Below are positions 51,352 through 59,795 of a DNA stretch of 64,000 nucleotides, in pieces. Both the position numbers and the translations under genes were made by a program. The DNA comes from an uncultured Microbulbifer sp. Lineage in GTDB: Bacteria > Pseudomonadota > Gammaproteobacteria > Pseudomonadales > Cellvibrionaceae. Under the pieces are notes generated by a model, which saw only the letters and a list, made by a program, of their open reading frames with translations, was not told where the DNA came from and ran no database searches. How positions within the stretch are numbered: position 1 is the stretch's first letter; each line of letters opens with the position of its first letter. The DNA lies in contig NZ_CANNGQ010000001.1 in the NCBI RefSeq assembly GCF_947504145.1, positions 620,001 through 684,000 on the forward strand. Direction: 5' to 3'.

Positions 51352-52296
51352 ATGAGCCCGGATGTAGCAGAGAAGACAATTGGAACAAATGGCAGCGCCC
51401 ACTATACGTGGCCCGAGGGTGCGCGCCTGGCGCTGTCGATTGTGGTCAATGTGGAAGAGGGTTCAGAGAGCACAGTGCTCGACGGTGACCGCGGCCCCGA
51501 GCCTGTGGATGAACTCGGTGTGGTATTAAAAAAGCCGCTCAGAATGCACGGCAACGAGAGCAACTACGAATATGGTTTGCGGGAAGGCTGGCCGCGCATT
51601 CATAAATTGCTGCAAAAATATAACGTGCGCGCAACCTTTACCGCAGCCGCAGTATCCCTCGAGCGCGCGCCCGATATTGCCGCAGCAATCCGCGACGAGG
51701 GGCACGAAGCCTGCTCCCACGGTTACCGCTGGATGCACCAGTTTCATATGGACGAAGCGCAGGAGCGCGAATTTATTCGCAAGGCGGCGGACTCCATTGA
51801 GCACACCACCGGCCAGCGCCCGCGCGGCTGGCTCTCTCGTTACCTGCATACGGATAACACCCGCCGCTTGCTGCAGGAGGAGGGTTTTCTTTATCACATG
51901 GATGATTACAGCGCGGACGCGCCTTTCTGGGGCGCTGTGGACGGCTCTCCGGAGCCCATGGTGATCCTGCCCTATGCGCTGGACTCCAACGATATGAAAT
52001 TCTGGACTGCACCTTCCCTGACACCGGAAGACTGGCTGACTTACGCCAAGCGCACCTTTGATGTGTTGTATGAAGAGGGGGCGGAGCAGCCGCGCATGAT
52101 GTCCCTGGGCTTGCACTTGCGGATTATCGGGCGCCCGGGGCGCATCTGGGCACTGGAAGAATTTTTGCGATATGTGCGCGGCAAACAGGGCGTGTGGTTG
52201 GCAAGCCGCAGTGATATAGCCGAACACTTTGCCCGTGAATGCGTCGATCAACCTGCGCGCGTTGCACTGCGTGCGCCTGAGCAATTACCCGAGTAA
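51352..52296 (+). CDS. CE4-fold cyclic amide/imide hydrolase (PuuE allantoinase/imidase-like)
   Basis: A 314-residue polysaccharide-deacetylase-fold protein of the PuuE type. It has SIVVNVEEGSE near the start (NodB Asp region is Glu-rich here), RATFTAAAVSLERAP, and GHEACSHGYRW with the metal-binding His. PuuE opens allantoin. A Pseudomonas putida imidase of the same fold, recalled from literature, hydrolyses cyclic imides to half-amides. It is coupled by TAATG to the PrpD gene. A maleimide-opening role fits the amidase and maleate-isomerase-type genes elsewhere in the window. AGGA lies 8 bases before the ATG at 51352; 51343 is the alternative. Confidence 0.85.
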   Translation: MSPDVAEKTIGTNGSAHYTWPEGARLALSIVVNVEEGSESTVLDGDRGPEPVDELGVVLKKPLRMHGNESNYEYGLREGWPRIHKLLQKYNVRATFTAAAVSLERAPDIAAAIRDEGHEACSHGYRWMHQFHMDEAQEREFIRKAADSIEHTTGQRPRGWLSRYLHTDNTRRLLQEEGFLYHMDDYSADAPFWGAVDGSPEPMVILPYALDSNDMKFWTAPSLTPEDWLTYAKRTFDVLYEEGAEQPRMMSLGLHLRIIGRPGRIWALEEFLRYVRGKQGVWLASRSDIAEHFARECVDQPARVALRAPEQLPE

Positions 52297-53726
52297 TGGC
52301 GATGGATGAGTGGGTAGAGCGGATTCTCGATCACGTGGAGTCCACCGAGTACGCCGATCTGTCACCCCAGGCGGTGGCGGCGACCCGTATTTTTGTGCTC
52401 GATTCCGTGGGCGTGGGAATTGCCGGATCGCGAGTACCTTTTTCCGCGGAGCTGCTCGCACTTGCGCAGGGGCAGTGGGGGGGTATCGATGCCGACCAAC
52501 CGGGCGCTCGCCGGTGGAGTACCGGCGAGCGTATCTCGGCCCCTCTGGCGGCAATGCAGAATGCCTATCAGATTCACAATCAGGAATTTGATTGCGTGCA
52601 TGAGGCGGCGGTTGTTCACCCCATGGCGGTAATCCTGGCAAGCCTGATTGCGTATATCGAGCGCAGCCAGCATCAAACAATCGGTGGGCAGCCACTGATC
52701 GTCGCGCTCAATATTGCCGTGGATGTTGCCACGGTACTGGGCCAGTGCGCGCAGGCCCCCATGCGTTTTTTCCGGCCCGGGATCTGTGGTGCCTTGGGTG
52801 CCGTCGCCGGCCTGTGCAAACTCGCCCAACTCAATCGCACGCAAACCCGTCACGCGTTGGGGATTATGTACAGTCAGTGCTGCGGCACCATGCAGGCCCA
52901 TCTCGAGGGCTCATCTACGCTGCCCATGCAGGTCGCGTTCAACGCGCGCAATGCCATTATGGCGCTGGATATGGCGGCCGCCGGTCTGGATGGGCCGGCA
53001 GATTTTCTCGCGGGGCCATTTGGCTTTTTCAACCTGATCGAAGATGCGGGCAATGCGGGCGCCGCTTTTGCATTACTCGGCACAGAGTGGCAAATGACCC
53101 GTATCAGCCACAAGCCATTCCCGACCGGGCGCGCTGCCCACGGTGGTCTCGATGGCATTATCAGCTTGCAGAGCGCACACGGGTTTTCTGCAGACGATAT
53201 CGAAACTGTCTGCATCAAAGCGCCACCCCTGGTGCGGCGACTGGTCGACAGGCCCGCGCGCTCCGATATGGGACACAATTACGCCAAGCTGTGCATGGGG
53301 TATATCGCGGCCACCTGGCTGCTTACCGGTCGTGTTGATCTCACGGATTACCAGCCGGAAAAACTGCGCGACCCTATGCGTCTGTCCCTGGCGGCGCGGA
53401 TCAGCATGGCACCGAATGCGAGTGATGATCCCAACGCGCTGGCGCCACAGCGCGTAGAAATTGTGTTGCGCGATGGCCGCGAATTGGCGATCGATCTACC
53501 TGCTGTGCTTGGGCATCCACAGCGACCATTTTCGCGCGCGCGTCAGCTGGAAAAATTCCGGCGCTGCTGTGCCCTGGCGAGCAAGCCGCTGGCAGAAACG
53601 CATGTCCAGGAATTAGTTGATGCCATTGATCAGCTGGAATCGTTGCAGGATGTGCGTTGCCTGATCGACAAAATATGTACCCCTGTAACTTCTGGGGCAA
53701 TCACGGCCCCGCCGGTTTCCGCGTGA
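52296..53726 (+). CDS. MmgE/PrpD-family protein 1
   Basis: A 476-residue MmgE/PrpD protein (2-methylcitrate dehydratase and cis-aconitate decarboxylase family). It has the helical N-terminal half with FVLDSVGVGIAG, FDCVHEAAVVHPMAV and the typical HNAYQIHNQEFD-type segment, and a smaller C-terminal lid. The family dehydrates/hydrates tricarboxylic acids or decarboxylates cis-aconitate to itaconate. It overlaps the imidase stop by one base (TAATG). A second MmgE/PrpD gene at 61926 follows LeuD. Here handling of an alkylated dicarboxylate is plausible. Confidence 0.9.
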   Translation: MAMDEWVERILDHVESTEYADLSPQAVAATRIFVLDSVGVGIAGSRVPFSAELLALAQGQWGGIDADQPGARRWSTGERISAPLAAMQNAYQIHNQEFDCVHEAAVVHPMAVILASLIAYIERSQHQTIGGQPLIVALNIAVDVATVLGQCAQAPMRFFRPGICGALGAVAGLCKLAQLNRTQTRHALGIMYSQCCGTMQAHLEGSSTLPMQVAFNARNAIMALDMAAAGLDGPADFLAGPFGFFNLIEDAGNAGAAFALLGTEWQMTRISHKPFPTGRAAHGGLDGIISLQSAHGFSADDIETVCIKAPPLVRRLVDRPARSDMGHNYAKLCMGYIAATWLLTGRVDLTDYQPEKLRDPMRLSLAARISMAPNASDDPNALAPQRVEIVLRDGRELAIDLPAVLGHPQRPFSRARQLEKFRRCCALASKPLAETHVQELVDAIDQLESLQDVRCLIDKICTPVTSGAITAPPVSA

Positions 53727-53784
53727 TCATCGAATTCATAACCTTGTACCGCCAAGTACCCAACTATTATTGAGCCAGTACCCG

Positions 53785-55188
53785 ATGAGTTACCCGACCT
53801 ATTACGAAAGCTTTGACTACCCGGCGATGTTGCAGGAATTTCCTCTGGGGGATGCGTTGCTCAGTCGTTACCAGGGGATGTCCCGCGCGCAGTTGCGCGA
53901 AGAGCAGAATCAGCGGTTTTTAAAGCTGGTGGCGCGGGGCTGGCAAATTCCTTTTTATCAGCGATTGTGGGGGGAGGCCGGTGTTCGTCCGGAGGATATC
54001 CGCAGCATCGATGATATTGAGCGCCTGCCGGTTTACTCCAAGTCCGACATTATGCGCAGCGTTGCCGAGTACCCGCCCATCGGCGATTTCAATGGCTTCG
54101 AGCATCTGCCCCCGGAGCAGCGGCCACCCGTCATCTTCCATACCACCAGTGGTACAACAGGCACGCCGCAGCCGATTGTGTTTGGCGCTCGTGGCCGCGA
54201 AGTCCAGTCTCTGCTCGTCGGCCGTTCCTATCGGTTTATGGGGCTCAAGCCGGCGGCCACCGTCCAGTCTTGCTACGGTCACGGCATGATCAACGGCGGC
54301 CACTATATTCGCGAGGCGGTAAGCCGCTACACCAATGCGCTTTTCCTCTCGGCAGGCACCGGTGTAGAAACCCGCTCTGTGCAGCAGGTCAACCTGATGC
54401 ACACGTTTGGTTCCAATGTGCTGGTGGGCTTTGCGGATTACATCAAGAAGCTCGCCGATGTGGCGAACGCGGAAGGGCTGGTACCGGGGAAAGATATCAA
54501 GGTCGACATGATCATCGGACACCTGGGGCAGGAGACCCGCGAAGCATTGAGTGCCGCCTGGGGTGGTGCGGAGCTATTCGACTGGTATGGGGTTGCAGAC
54601 ACCGGGTGTATTGCAGCGGAAGGTCCGGATCACGATGGCCTTTATGTCTGGGAAGATGCACAGTATCTCGAAATTCTGGATGTTGAATCCGGCAAGCCGG
54701 TAACCCCCGGTGCGCGCGGCAACATGGTGGTGACGTGTCTTTACAAAGACGATGTATACCCGGTGATCCGGTTCAACACCTGTGATGTGACCGAAGAAAT
54801 TCCCGGCGACAACGCGTTTGATTTGCCGTTCCGGCGCATTCGCGGCTTTGTAGGGCGTTCCGACAATATGGTGAAAATCCGCGGTATCAATATTTATCCG
54901 CACGGAATCGGCGGCATGTTGGCGGAGCACCCGGAATTTGCCGGAGAGTTTTTCTGCCGCGCAATTCGCACCCCCGAGGGGCGTGATGAGTTTCAACTCA
55001 TTGCCGAAGTGCAGGTGCCAGAGTCGGATTTCGACGGGTTGAAAGCCGTTTTCGCAGAAACCCTGAAACGGAAGATTGGTATAGAGGTGGCGGTCGAGCT
55101 CGTGGCCGTTGGCGGCACCGCCGCGCTGACGGAAGTAGACAAACGACAAAAGCCCCTGCGCCTGAAGGATACGCGCTTCAGCGGATAG
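53785..55188 (+). CDS. Phenylacetate-CoA ligase-like adenylate-forming enzyme
   Basis: A 467-residue PaaK/coenzyme F390 synthetase-type enzyme. It has the ATP loop HTTSGTTGTPQPIVFG, the DWYGVADTG adenylate-binding motif, and RIRGFVGRSDNMVKIRGINIYP leading into the C-terminal lid. It activates a carboxylic acid as acyl-AMP and then acyl-CoA. The ATG at 53785 is used; a TTG five codons upstream is an alternative, and neither has a clear ribosome site. It lies between PrpD and amidase genes, probably activating an acid made by them. Confidence 0.9.
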   Translation: MSYPTYYESFDYPAMLQEFPLGDALLSRYQGMSRAQLREEQNQRFLKLVARGWQIPFYQRLWGEAGVRPEDIRSIDDIERLPVYSKSDIMRSVAEYPPIGDFNGFEHLPPEQRPPVIFHTTSGTTGTPQPIVFGARGREVQSLLVGRSYRFMGLKPAATVQSCYGHGMINGGHYIREAVSRYTNALFLSAGTGVETRSVQQVNLMHTFGSNVLVGFADYIKKLADVANAEGLVPGKDIKVDMIIGHLGQETREALSAAWGGAELFDWYGVADTGCIAAEGPDHDGLYVWEDAQYLEILDVESGKPVTPGARGNMVVTCLYKDDVYPVIRFNTCDVTEEIPGDNAFDLPFRRIRGFVGRSDNMVKIRGINIYPHGIGGMLAEHPEFAGEFFCRAIRTPEGRDEFQLIAEVQVPESDFDGLKAVFAETLKRKIGIEVAVELVAVGGTAALTEVDKRQKPLRLKDTRFSG

Positions 55189-55235
55189 CCTGCGTACAGC
55201 CTTGATCCAAAACTGCGTCGAACCGGAGACCTCGG

Positions 55236-56645
55236 GTGATCACTGAATTGAACAATCCACAAAGCGTCGACTACGAATTTTTGCTGCAGGATGCTGCCAT
55301 CCACGCCTCGTTGATGCGGGAAGGCGAACTTTCCAGTGTGGCGCTGACTCAGCAGGTTCTCTCTGCGATCGATCAGTTGAACCCAAAACTCAACTGTTAT
55401 TTTGCCGTGGACCGGGAAGGTGCCCTGGCTGCTGCACAGGCATCGGATGCGCGGCGTCAGCGGGGCGAGGTGCTATCGGCGATCGACGGCCTGACGGTTG
55501 CGGTCAAAGACAATATCGATGTGAAAGGGCTGGTAACCACTGCTGGGCTCGGCTTGCCGGAAAATACGCCGGTGGCCCAGCGCGATAGTTTTGTGGTGAA
55601 CAAGTTGCGCCGCGCCGGTGCCATCATTCTGGGCAAGCTCAACCTGCACGAGGCCGCACTGGGTGCGACTAACGATAATTACCACCACGGCCGTTGCATC
55701 AACCCGCACCGCGGGGGATTTACGCCGGGTGGCAGCAGCGGCGGTTCCGGTGCTGCGGTGGCTGCGGGGCTCTGCGCGTTTGCACTGGGCACCGATACCA
55801 TGGGCTCCGTGCGTATTCCGGCGAGCTATTGCGGCGTTTCCGGGATCAAACCCACCCGTGGCGCAGTGAGTATTGGTGGCAGCCGTATTCTCAGCCGGCG
55901 CCTGGATCACATCGGCCCGCTGGCGCGCGCCCCCGGAGATCTCAGCCTGATCCTTCCATTGATGGCGGGCTACGATCCGGGGTGTGCGCAGTCGGCGAAC
56001 GTTTTATTTGAGCAGTGGAATCCGAATCCCGCCGAGCTGGTGATCGGCTACGCCGATGTTACCCAGGGACTGGGTGTGACCGAATCGGTTAAGAGTGCCT
56101 ACACGAGTGCGCTGGCGCGGTTCGCCGATGCCGGTGCGCAGCAGCGGCGTCAGGATCTGCAGAGCCTGGATTGCGCGAGCGCGCGCCGGGCCGGGTTGAT
56201 GCTGTGCGAGGTGGATCTGTTTGTCGACCAGCAACCGCTATTGCGCGAGCATCCGGAATACTTTTCCCCCGCATTGCGTAAGCTGATCGCCTACGGCATC
56301 GGTAAAAGTGCGGTGGATTTTGCCAGTGCCGACCGGCGTCTGGATAAGGCAGTGGTAAAAATGGCCGCGTGGCTGGAAGACTGTGATTTTCTTGTGTTGC
56401 CCACCGCGCCCCAGGCCGCCTTCGATTTTTGCGAGCCCGCGCCCGCCGGTCAGGCGGACCTGACCAATATGGCGAATATGAGCGGCCATCCGGCGATCAG
56501 TGTGCCCATGGGCACGGATGGTGAAGGCTTGCCACTGGGGCTACAGATCATCGGTCCTCACGGTAGCGATTTGCAGCTGATTGCCCTGGCACAGTGGTTC
56601 GCCCAATTCATGCCCCGACCGCAGCCGAATCTGGGCTTGCTGTAA
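55236..56645 (+). CDS. Amidase-signature family amidase
   Basis: A 469-residue amidase with the Ser-cisSer-Lys triad region: Lys in AVKDNIDVKG, then GGSSGGSGAAVAAGLCAFALGTDTMGSVRIPAS. The family hydrolyses amides of many acids (and aspartyl/glutamyl-tRNA in GatA); the small size and context argue against GatA. The start is GTG, with GGAG 8 bases before. Its 3' end overlaps the convergent sodium symporter gene by 38 bp. It may hydrolyse half-amides after imide opening. Confidence 0.92.
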   Translation: MITELNNPQSVDYEFLLQDAAIHASLMREGELSSVALTQQVLSAIDQLNPKLNCYFAVDREGALAAAQASDARRQRGEVLSAIDGLTVAVKDNIDVKGLVTTAGLGLPENTPVAQRDSFVVNKLRRAGAIILGKLNLHEAALGATNDNYHHGRCINPHRGGFTPGGSSGGSGAAVAAGLCAFALGTDTMGSVRIPASYCGVSGIKPTRGAVSIGGSRILSRRLDHIGPLARAPGDLSLILPLMAGYDPGCAQSANVLFEQWNPNPAELVIGYADVTQGLGVTESVKSAYTSALARFADAGAQQRRQDLQSLDCASARRAGLMLCEVDLFVDQQPLLREHPEYFSPALRKLIAYGIGKSAVDFASADRRLDKAVVKMAAWLEDCDFLVLPTAPQAAFDFCEPAPAGQADLTNMANMSGHPAISVPMGTDGEGLPLGLQIIGPHGSDLQLIALAQWFAQFMPRPQPNLGLL

Positions 56646-58044
56646 AACGTTTGCGCATCGCCAGCAGTACGCCGGTTGCGGCAATAAAAGGAATCACCCG
56701 CTCGGCGATATCCCCAGGGCTATTGGGCAGCAGGTACAGGGCAACCGCGCTGGAAAACCCGGTCAGAATAGCGCAAAGCACACTTTCACCGGACAGCGAC
56801 ATACCCGCAAGGCGCAGGAAGATCACCGGGCCAAAGGCGGAGCCAATCGCCACCCAGGCAAACAGGACCCGATTAAAAATACTGCTGGGCAAACCTATCG
56901 CGAGGGCGATTGCCAGCAGCGCGAGCAGTAGCATGGCAAACCGCGAGATCCACAGTGCACGCTGTGGAAACCGTCTGGCCAACCCCAGGTCGTGGGATAC
57001 ACAGCTTGCCGCGACCAACAACATACTGTCGGCGGTGGACATGATGGCGGAAAGCACTGCTGCGAGCAGTATGGCCCCCAGCACGGGTGGCAACAGTTCT
57101 GTGGTCAGCAAGAAGAACAGCGTCTCCGGATTGTCGACCACCGGGAGTAGGACTCTGCCGAGAATGCCGAGCAGAAACATGCCGCCAAAAACGATGACAA
57201 ACCAGGCGATGGAGATGACCTGAGCCTGTCGCAACGCGCGCGCATCGCGCAGTGCCATAAACCGGTTGAGCAGGTGCGGCTGGCCGAAGGTGCCAACCCC
57301 CACCGCCAGCCCGCCGACGACAAATCCAATGGCAGTAATACCGAGGTTTCCGGCGGTAAGCTGCAGGGCGAGTGATAGCTCCGACATGTTCAGTGACTGC
57401 TGTACGCCCTGCAGACCACCAGCCGCGTGCCAGGCCACCGCCGGCAGCAGGATGGCGGCCACCAGCATCAGCCCTCCCTGAAGGGTGTCGGTGAGGCTCG
57501 CCGCCCAGAATCCGCCGAGCAGGGTGTAGGCAACAATAATCAACCCGCCGAGCACAATGGCTTCCGCGGCGGGCATGGCAAAGGTCGTCGCAAAGGTGTT
57601 GCCCGCACCCTGGAATTGCGAAGAGATATAGAACACAAAAGAGAACAGTACGATGGCAGAGGCCAGGATATTGATCTGCCGCGCGCGATTGGGCGTGGCA
57701 TCCTCGGCGAGGAATTCGGTCAGTGTCAGCTGGTTGCGCTCGCGACTGTGTACCCGGAGGCGCGGAGCTATCCAGAGCCAGGCAATCGCGCAGCCGAGCA
57801 TCGCACCCAGTGCGAGCCAGAGCGCGGCGGGGCCCATTACGTAGGCCGCGCCACTCATGCCAAGCAGGGTCCAGGCGGAGGCGGAGCTGGCCCCGTAGCT
57901 GATGGCGGCCACAACCGGCCCCAGGTTGCGCCCGCCTAGAAAGAAATCGCTGTTGTCACGCGTGCGCTGCCGCGCCCACAGGCCGATACCGAGTAACACC
58001 AGTTTGTAGAGAACGAGTGTGATCAGAACGGTTTGTGTGTGCAT
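56608..58044 (-). CDS. Sodium:solute symporter (SSS family)
   Basis: A 478-residue SSS protein related to PutP/PanF by segments such as DFFLGGRNLGPVVAAISYGASSASAWTLLGMSG, a 13-helix-type layout and AVLSAIMSTADSMLLVAASCVSHDL (the Na+-binding helix region). It imports an organic solute with Na+. The ATG at 58044 is used; a longer frame begins in the upstream AT-rich region. It is divergent from the ECH gene and its end overlaps the amidase gene. Import of a carboxylate substrate or product is likely. Confidence 0.92.
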   Translation of the reverse strand: MHTQTVLITLVLYKLVLLGIGLWARQRTRDNSDFFLGGRNLGPVVAAISYGASSASAWTLLGMSGAAYVMGPAALWLALGAMLGCAIAWLWIAPRLRVHSRERNQLTLTEFLAEDATPNRARQINILASAIVLFSFVFYISSQFQGAGNTFATTFAMPAAEAIVLGGLIIVAYTLLGGFWAASLTDTLQGGLMLVAAILLPAVAWHAAGGLQGVQQSLNMSELSLALQLTAGNLGITAIGFVVGGLAVGVGTFGQPHLLNRFMALRDARALRQAQVISIAWFVIVFGGMFLLGILGRVLLPVVDNPETLFFLLTTELLPPVLGAILLAAVLSAIMSTADSMLLVAASCVSHDLGLARRFPQRALWISRFAMLLLALLAIALAIGLPSSIFNRVLFAWVAIGSAFGPVIFLRLAGMSLSGESVLCAILTGFSSAVALYLLPNSPGDIAERVIPFIAATGVLLAMRKRFTASPDSAAVGA

Positions 58045-58109
58045 GGCAACACCCTGAGTCAGTGCCGGTGGAAGTCGTCGTCCCTGCCCGAGAGTGCTGG
58101 GCGGGAATG

Positions 58110-58121
58110 TTCTGATCAGAA
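58110..58121. promoter_or_regulatory. Perfect 12-bp palindrome before the ECH/symporter divergence
   Basis: TTCTGATCAGAA is fully self-complementary and lies 66-77 bp upstream of the symporter start and about 104 bp before the ECH start. An AT-rich stretch with a likely -10 region follows at 58139-58160. The FNR motif is absent here, so this module may answer to another regulator. Confidence 0.4.
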
Positions 58122-58224
58122 GTGTATCTTGTGATTGAATATAAAGATATATGTATATAGCATTTGAGGCGGTGCAGTGAAGCCGCGCGAACGCCACGGG
58201 CGGTCATAGGAATCAGGAGAGAAT

Positions 58225-59001
58225 ATGGGCGGGTTAATTACCGCGGAGATTCACCAGGGTGTTGCCACGCTGGTTATCGACAATCCAACCCGTCGCAACG
58301 CCGTGGATGGGGGGATGTGGGAGCAGCTGGAGCATGCTCTGGTGCAGCTGGCCGACGACCCCGCGGTGCGGGTGCTGGTGGTGCGCGGTGCCGGCGAGCG
58401 GGCCTTCAGCGCCGGTGCGGACATCTCGGAATTTGCCGAGTTGGCCGCCGATCCGCAGCGGCTCGCAGAAAACAACCGTCGGATTCAACAGGCGCAGGCG
58501 CGCCTCGAAGCCTTCCCGCGTCCAACCATCGCGCTGATTTACGGCGCCTGTGTGGGCGGTGGTTGTGGCCTGGCGCTTGCCTGTGATTACCGTCTTGCCG
58601 CCGACAACGCAACCTTCGGTATTACCCCGGCGCGGCTGGGTTTGCTGTACAGCGAGCGAGACACCCGTCGGCTGCATCGGCTTGTAGGGCCGGCTCATTG
58701 CCGTGAGATTCTTTTCGGTGGTGATCTGTTCGATGGCCAGCGCGCGCTGCAGATCGGCATGCTGAATCAGCTGCTGCCGGCGGCCGAATTGCAAACCGCT
58801 TGCGATACCCTGGCCGAAAAGCTGGCCGGTGCGTCGCGGTACGCGCTCTGCGGTATCAAGGCGATGCTCGCCAGTATCGAAGGCTACGGCCAGCACACGC
58901 CGGAGCAGTTGCAATCCCTGTTTGACGAGGCCTTCACGGCGGAGGATTGCCGGGAAGGTACGGCGGCGTTTCTGGAAAAACGCCCGGCGAAATTCAAATG
59001 A
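58225..59001 (+). CDS. Enoyl-CoA hydratase/isomerase-family protein lacking both catalytic glutamates
   Basis: A 258-residue crotonase-fold protein. Oxyanion-hole loops are intact (GERAFSAGADISEF and GACVGGGCGLALACDYRLA). Classical hydratases have Glu at GGGCE and in PE-x-x-LG; here these are Gly and Ala (GGGCG and PARLGLL). The protein therefore more likely isomerises, decarboxylates or cleaves a CoA ester than hydrates it. AGGAGA precedes the ATG. It is first in the unit that includes LeuC/LeuD-type and PrpD genes. Confidence 0.88.
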   Translation: MGGLITAEIHQGVATLVIDNPTRRNAVDGGMWEQLEHALVQLADDPAVRVLVVRGAGERAFSAGADISEFAELAADPQRLAENNRRIQQAQARLEAFPRPTIALIYGACVGGGCGLALACDYRLAADNATFGITPARLGLLYSERDTRRLHRLVGPAHCREILFGGDLFDGQRALQIGMLNQLLPAAELQTACDTLAEKLAGASRYALCGIKAMLASIEGYGQHTPEQLQSLFDEAFTAEDCREGTAAFLEKRPAKFK

Positions 59002-59066
59002 GTCAAACGGCTCAATCATAAAATCCAACACACACCGGTTCACGAAATACTTGAGGAATTCTGACA

Positions 59067-59795
59067 ATGGCGAGAGAAGGGTACCGAACCATTCGCGGAA
59101 AATTGCAATACGCCAGCCGCAAGCCGGAGCGCATGAACGAGGAGCGTGGCCGCGAGTACTTTACGCTCACCCAGCAACCCGATGGCACCGATGTACTGCT
59201 GGCGCACTGTGAAATTGATGATGCGCCGCCAGTCATTCGCGATGTCAGTCAGGCGCTGGATCACAAAACCTCCGCGCCCAAGGACTGCTCGGTGCGACTG
59301 ACCGTAGGGCATCGGTTTGAAGGCAGTGGCTGGTTTCGGTTTAGCGACAATGCTGTCGAGTGTGAAACCATCAATCACCGCGATGGCCGTATTCATCAGA
59401 AAATTGAACTCAAGCAGCCGATCGCGTGGATGCAATGCCACCCGATTTTCGGCGATGGGTTGCTGATGAAGCTGTATGACCTTACGCACGGGCCCGGCAA
59501 GCAGCACTTTCCCAACATGATGCTGTCTTCCCCGGATCACCGCGGCGCTACCGGCCCGATGCTTTTCCCGATGGGCTTTTCGCTGGTGTATGTGGGTGAA
59601 GAGGATATTCGGGTGGAGGCCGGGGAGTTTCGCGCCCGTCATTTTCAGGTAACCGATACCGCGGCGGACCTGCCCGAAGAGCACCCGCCCTACGATGTGT
59701 GGGTCACCGCAGACGATGATTACATACTGCTGCGCGCCGGTGTTGCCGGTTACATGCAGACCCATTACGAGCTTGTGGAGCTTGTCATCGAATGA
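59067..59795 (+). CDS. Conserved hypothetical protein, beta-barrel-like
   Basis: A 242-residue protein with no signal peptide and no known motif. Strands such as REYFTLTQQPDGTDVLLAHCEID, SGWFRFSDNAVECETIN and YDVWVTADDDYILLRAGV suggest a DUF3108- or lipocalin-type barrel. It shares an ATGA overlap with the LeuC-type gene, so it is translated with the hydratase. Its tight link to dicarboxylate enzymes suggests a matching but unknown role. GAGGA lies 9 bases before the ATG. Confidence 0.75.
   Translation: MAREGYRTIRGKLQYASRKPERMNEERGREYFTLTQQPDGTDVLLAHCEIDDAPPVIRDVSQALDHKTSAPKDCSVRLTVGHRFEGSGWFRFSDNAVECETINHRDGRIHQKIELKQPIAWMQCHPIFGDGLLMKLYDLTHGPGKQHFPNMMLSSPDHRGATGPMLFPMGFSLVYVGEEDIRVEAGEFRARHFQVTDTAADLPEEHPPYDVWVTADDDYILLRAGVAGYMQTHYELVELVIE

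Noticed and set aside
55236-56645. GatA subunit of the amidotransferase
   Set aside because: No gatB or gatC is near, and the gene lies in a catabolic cluster.
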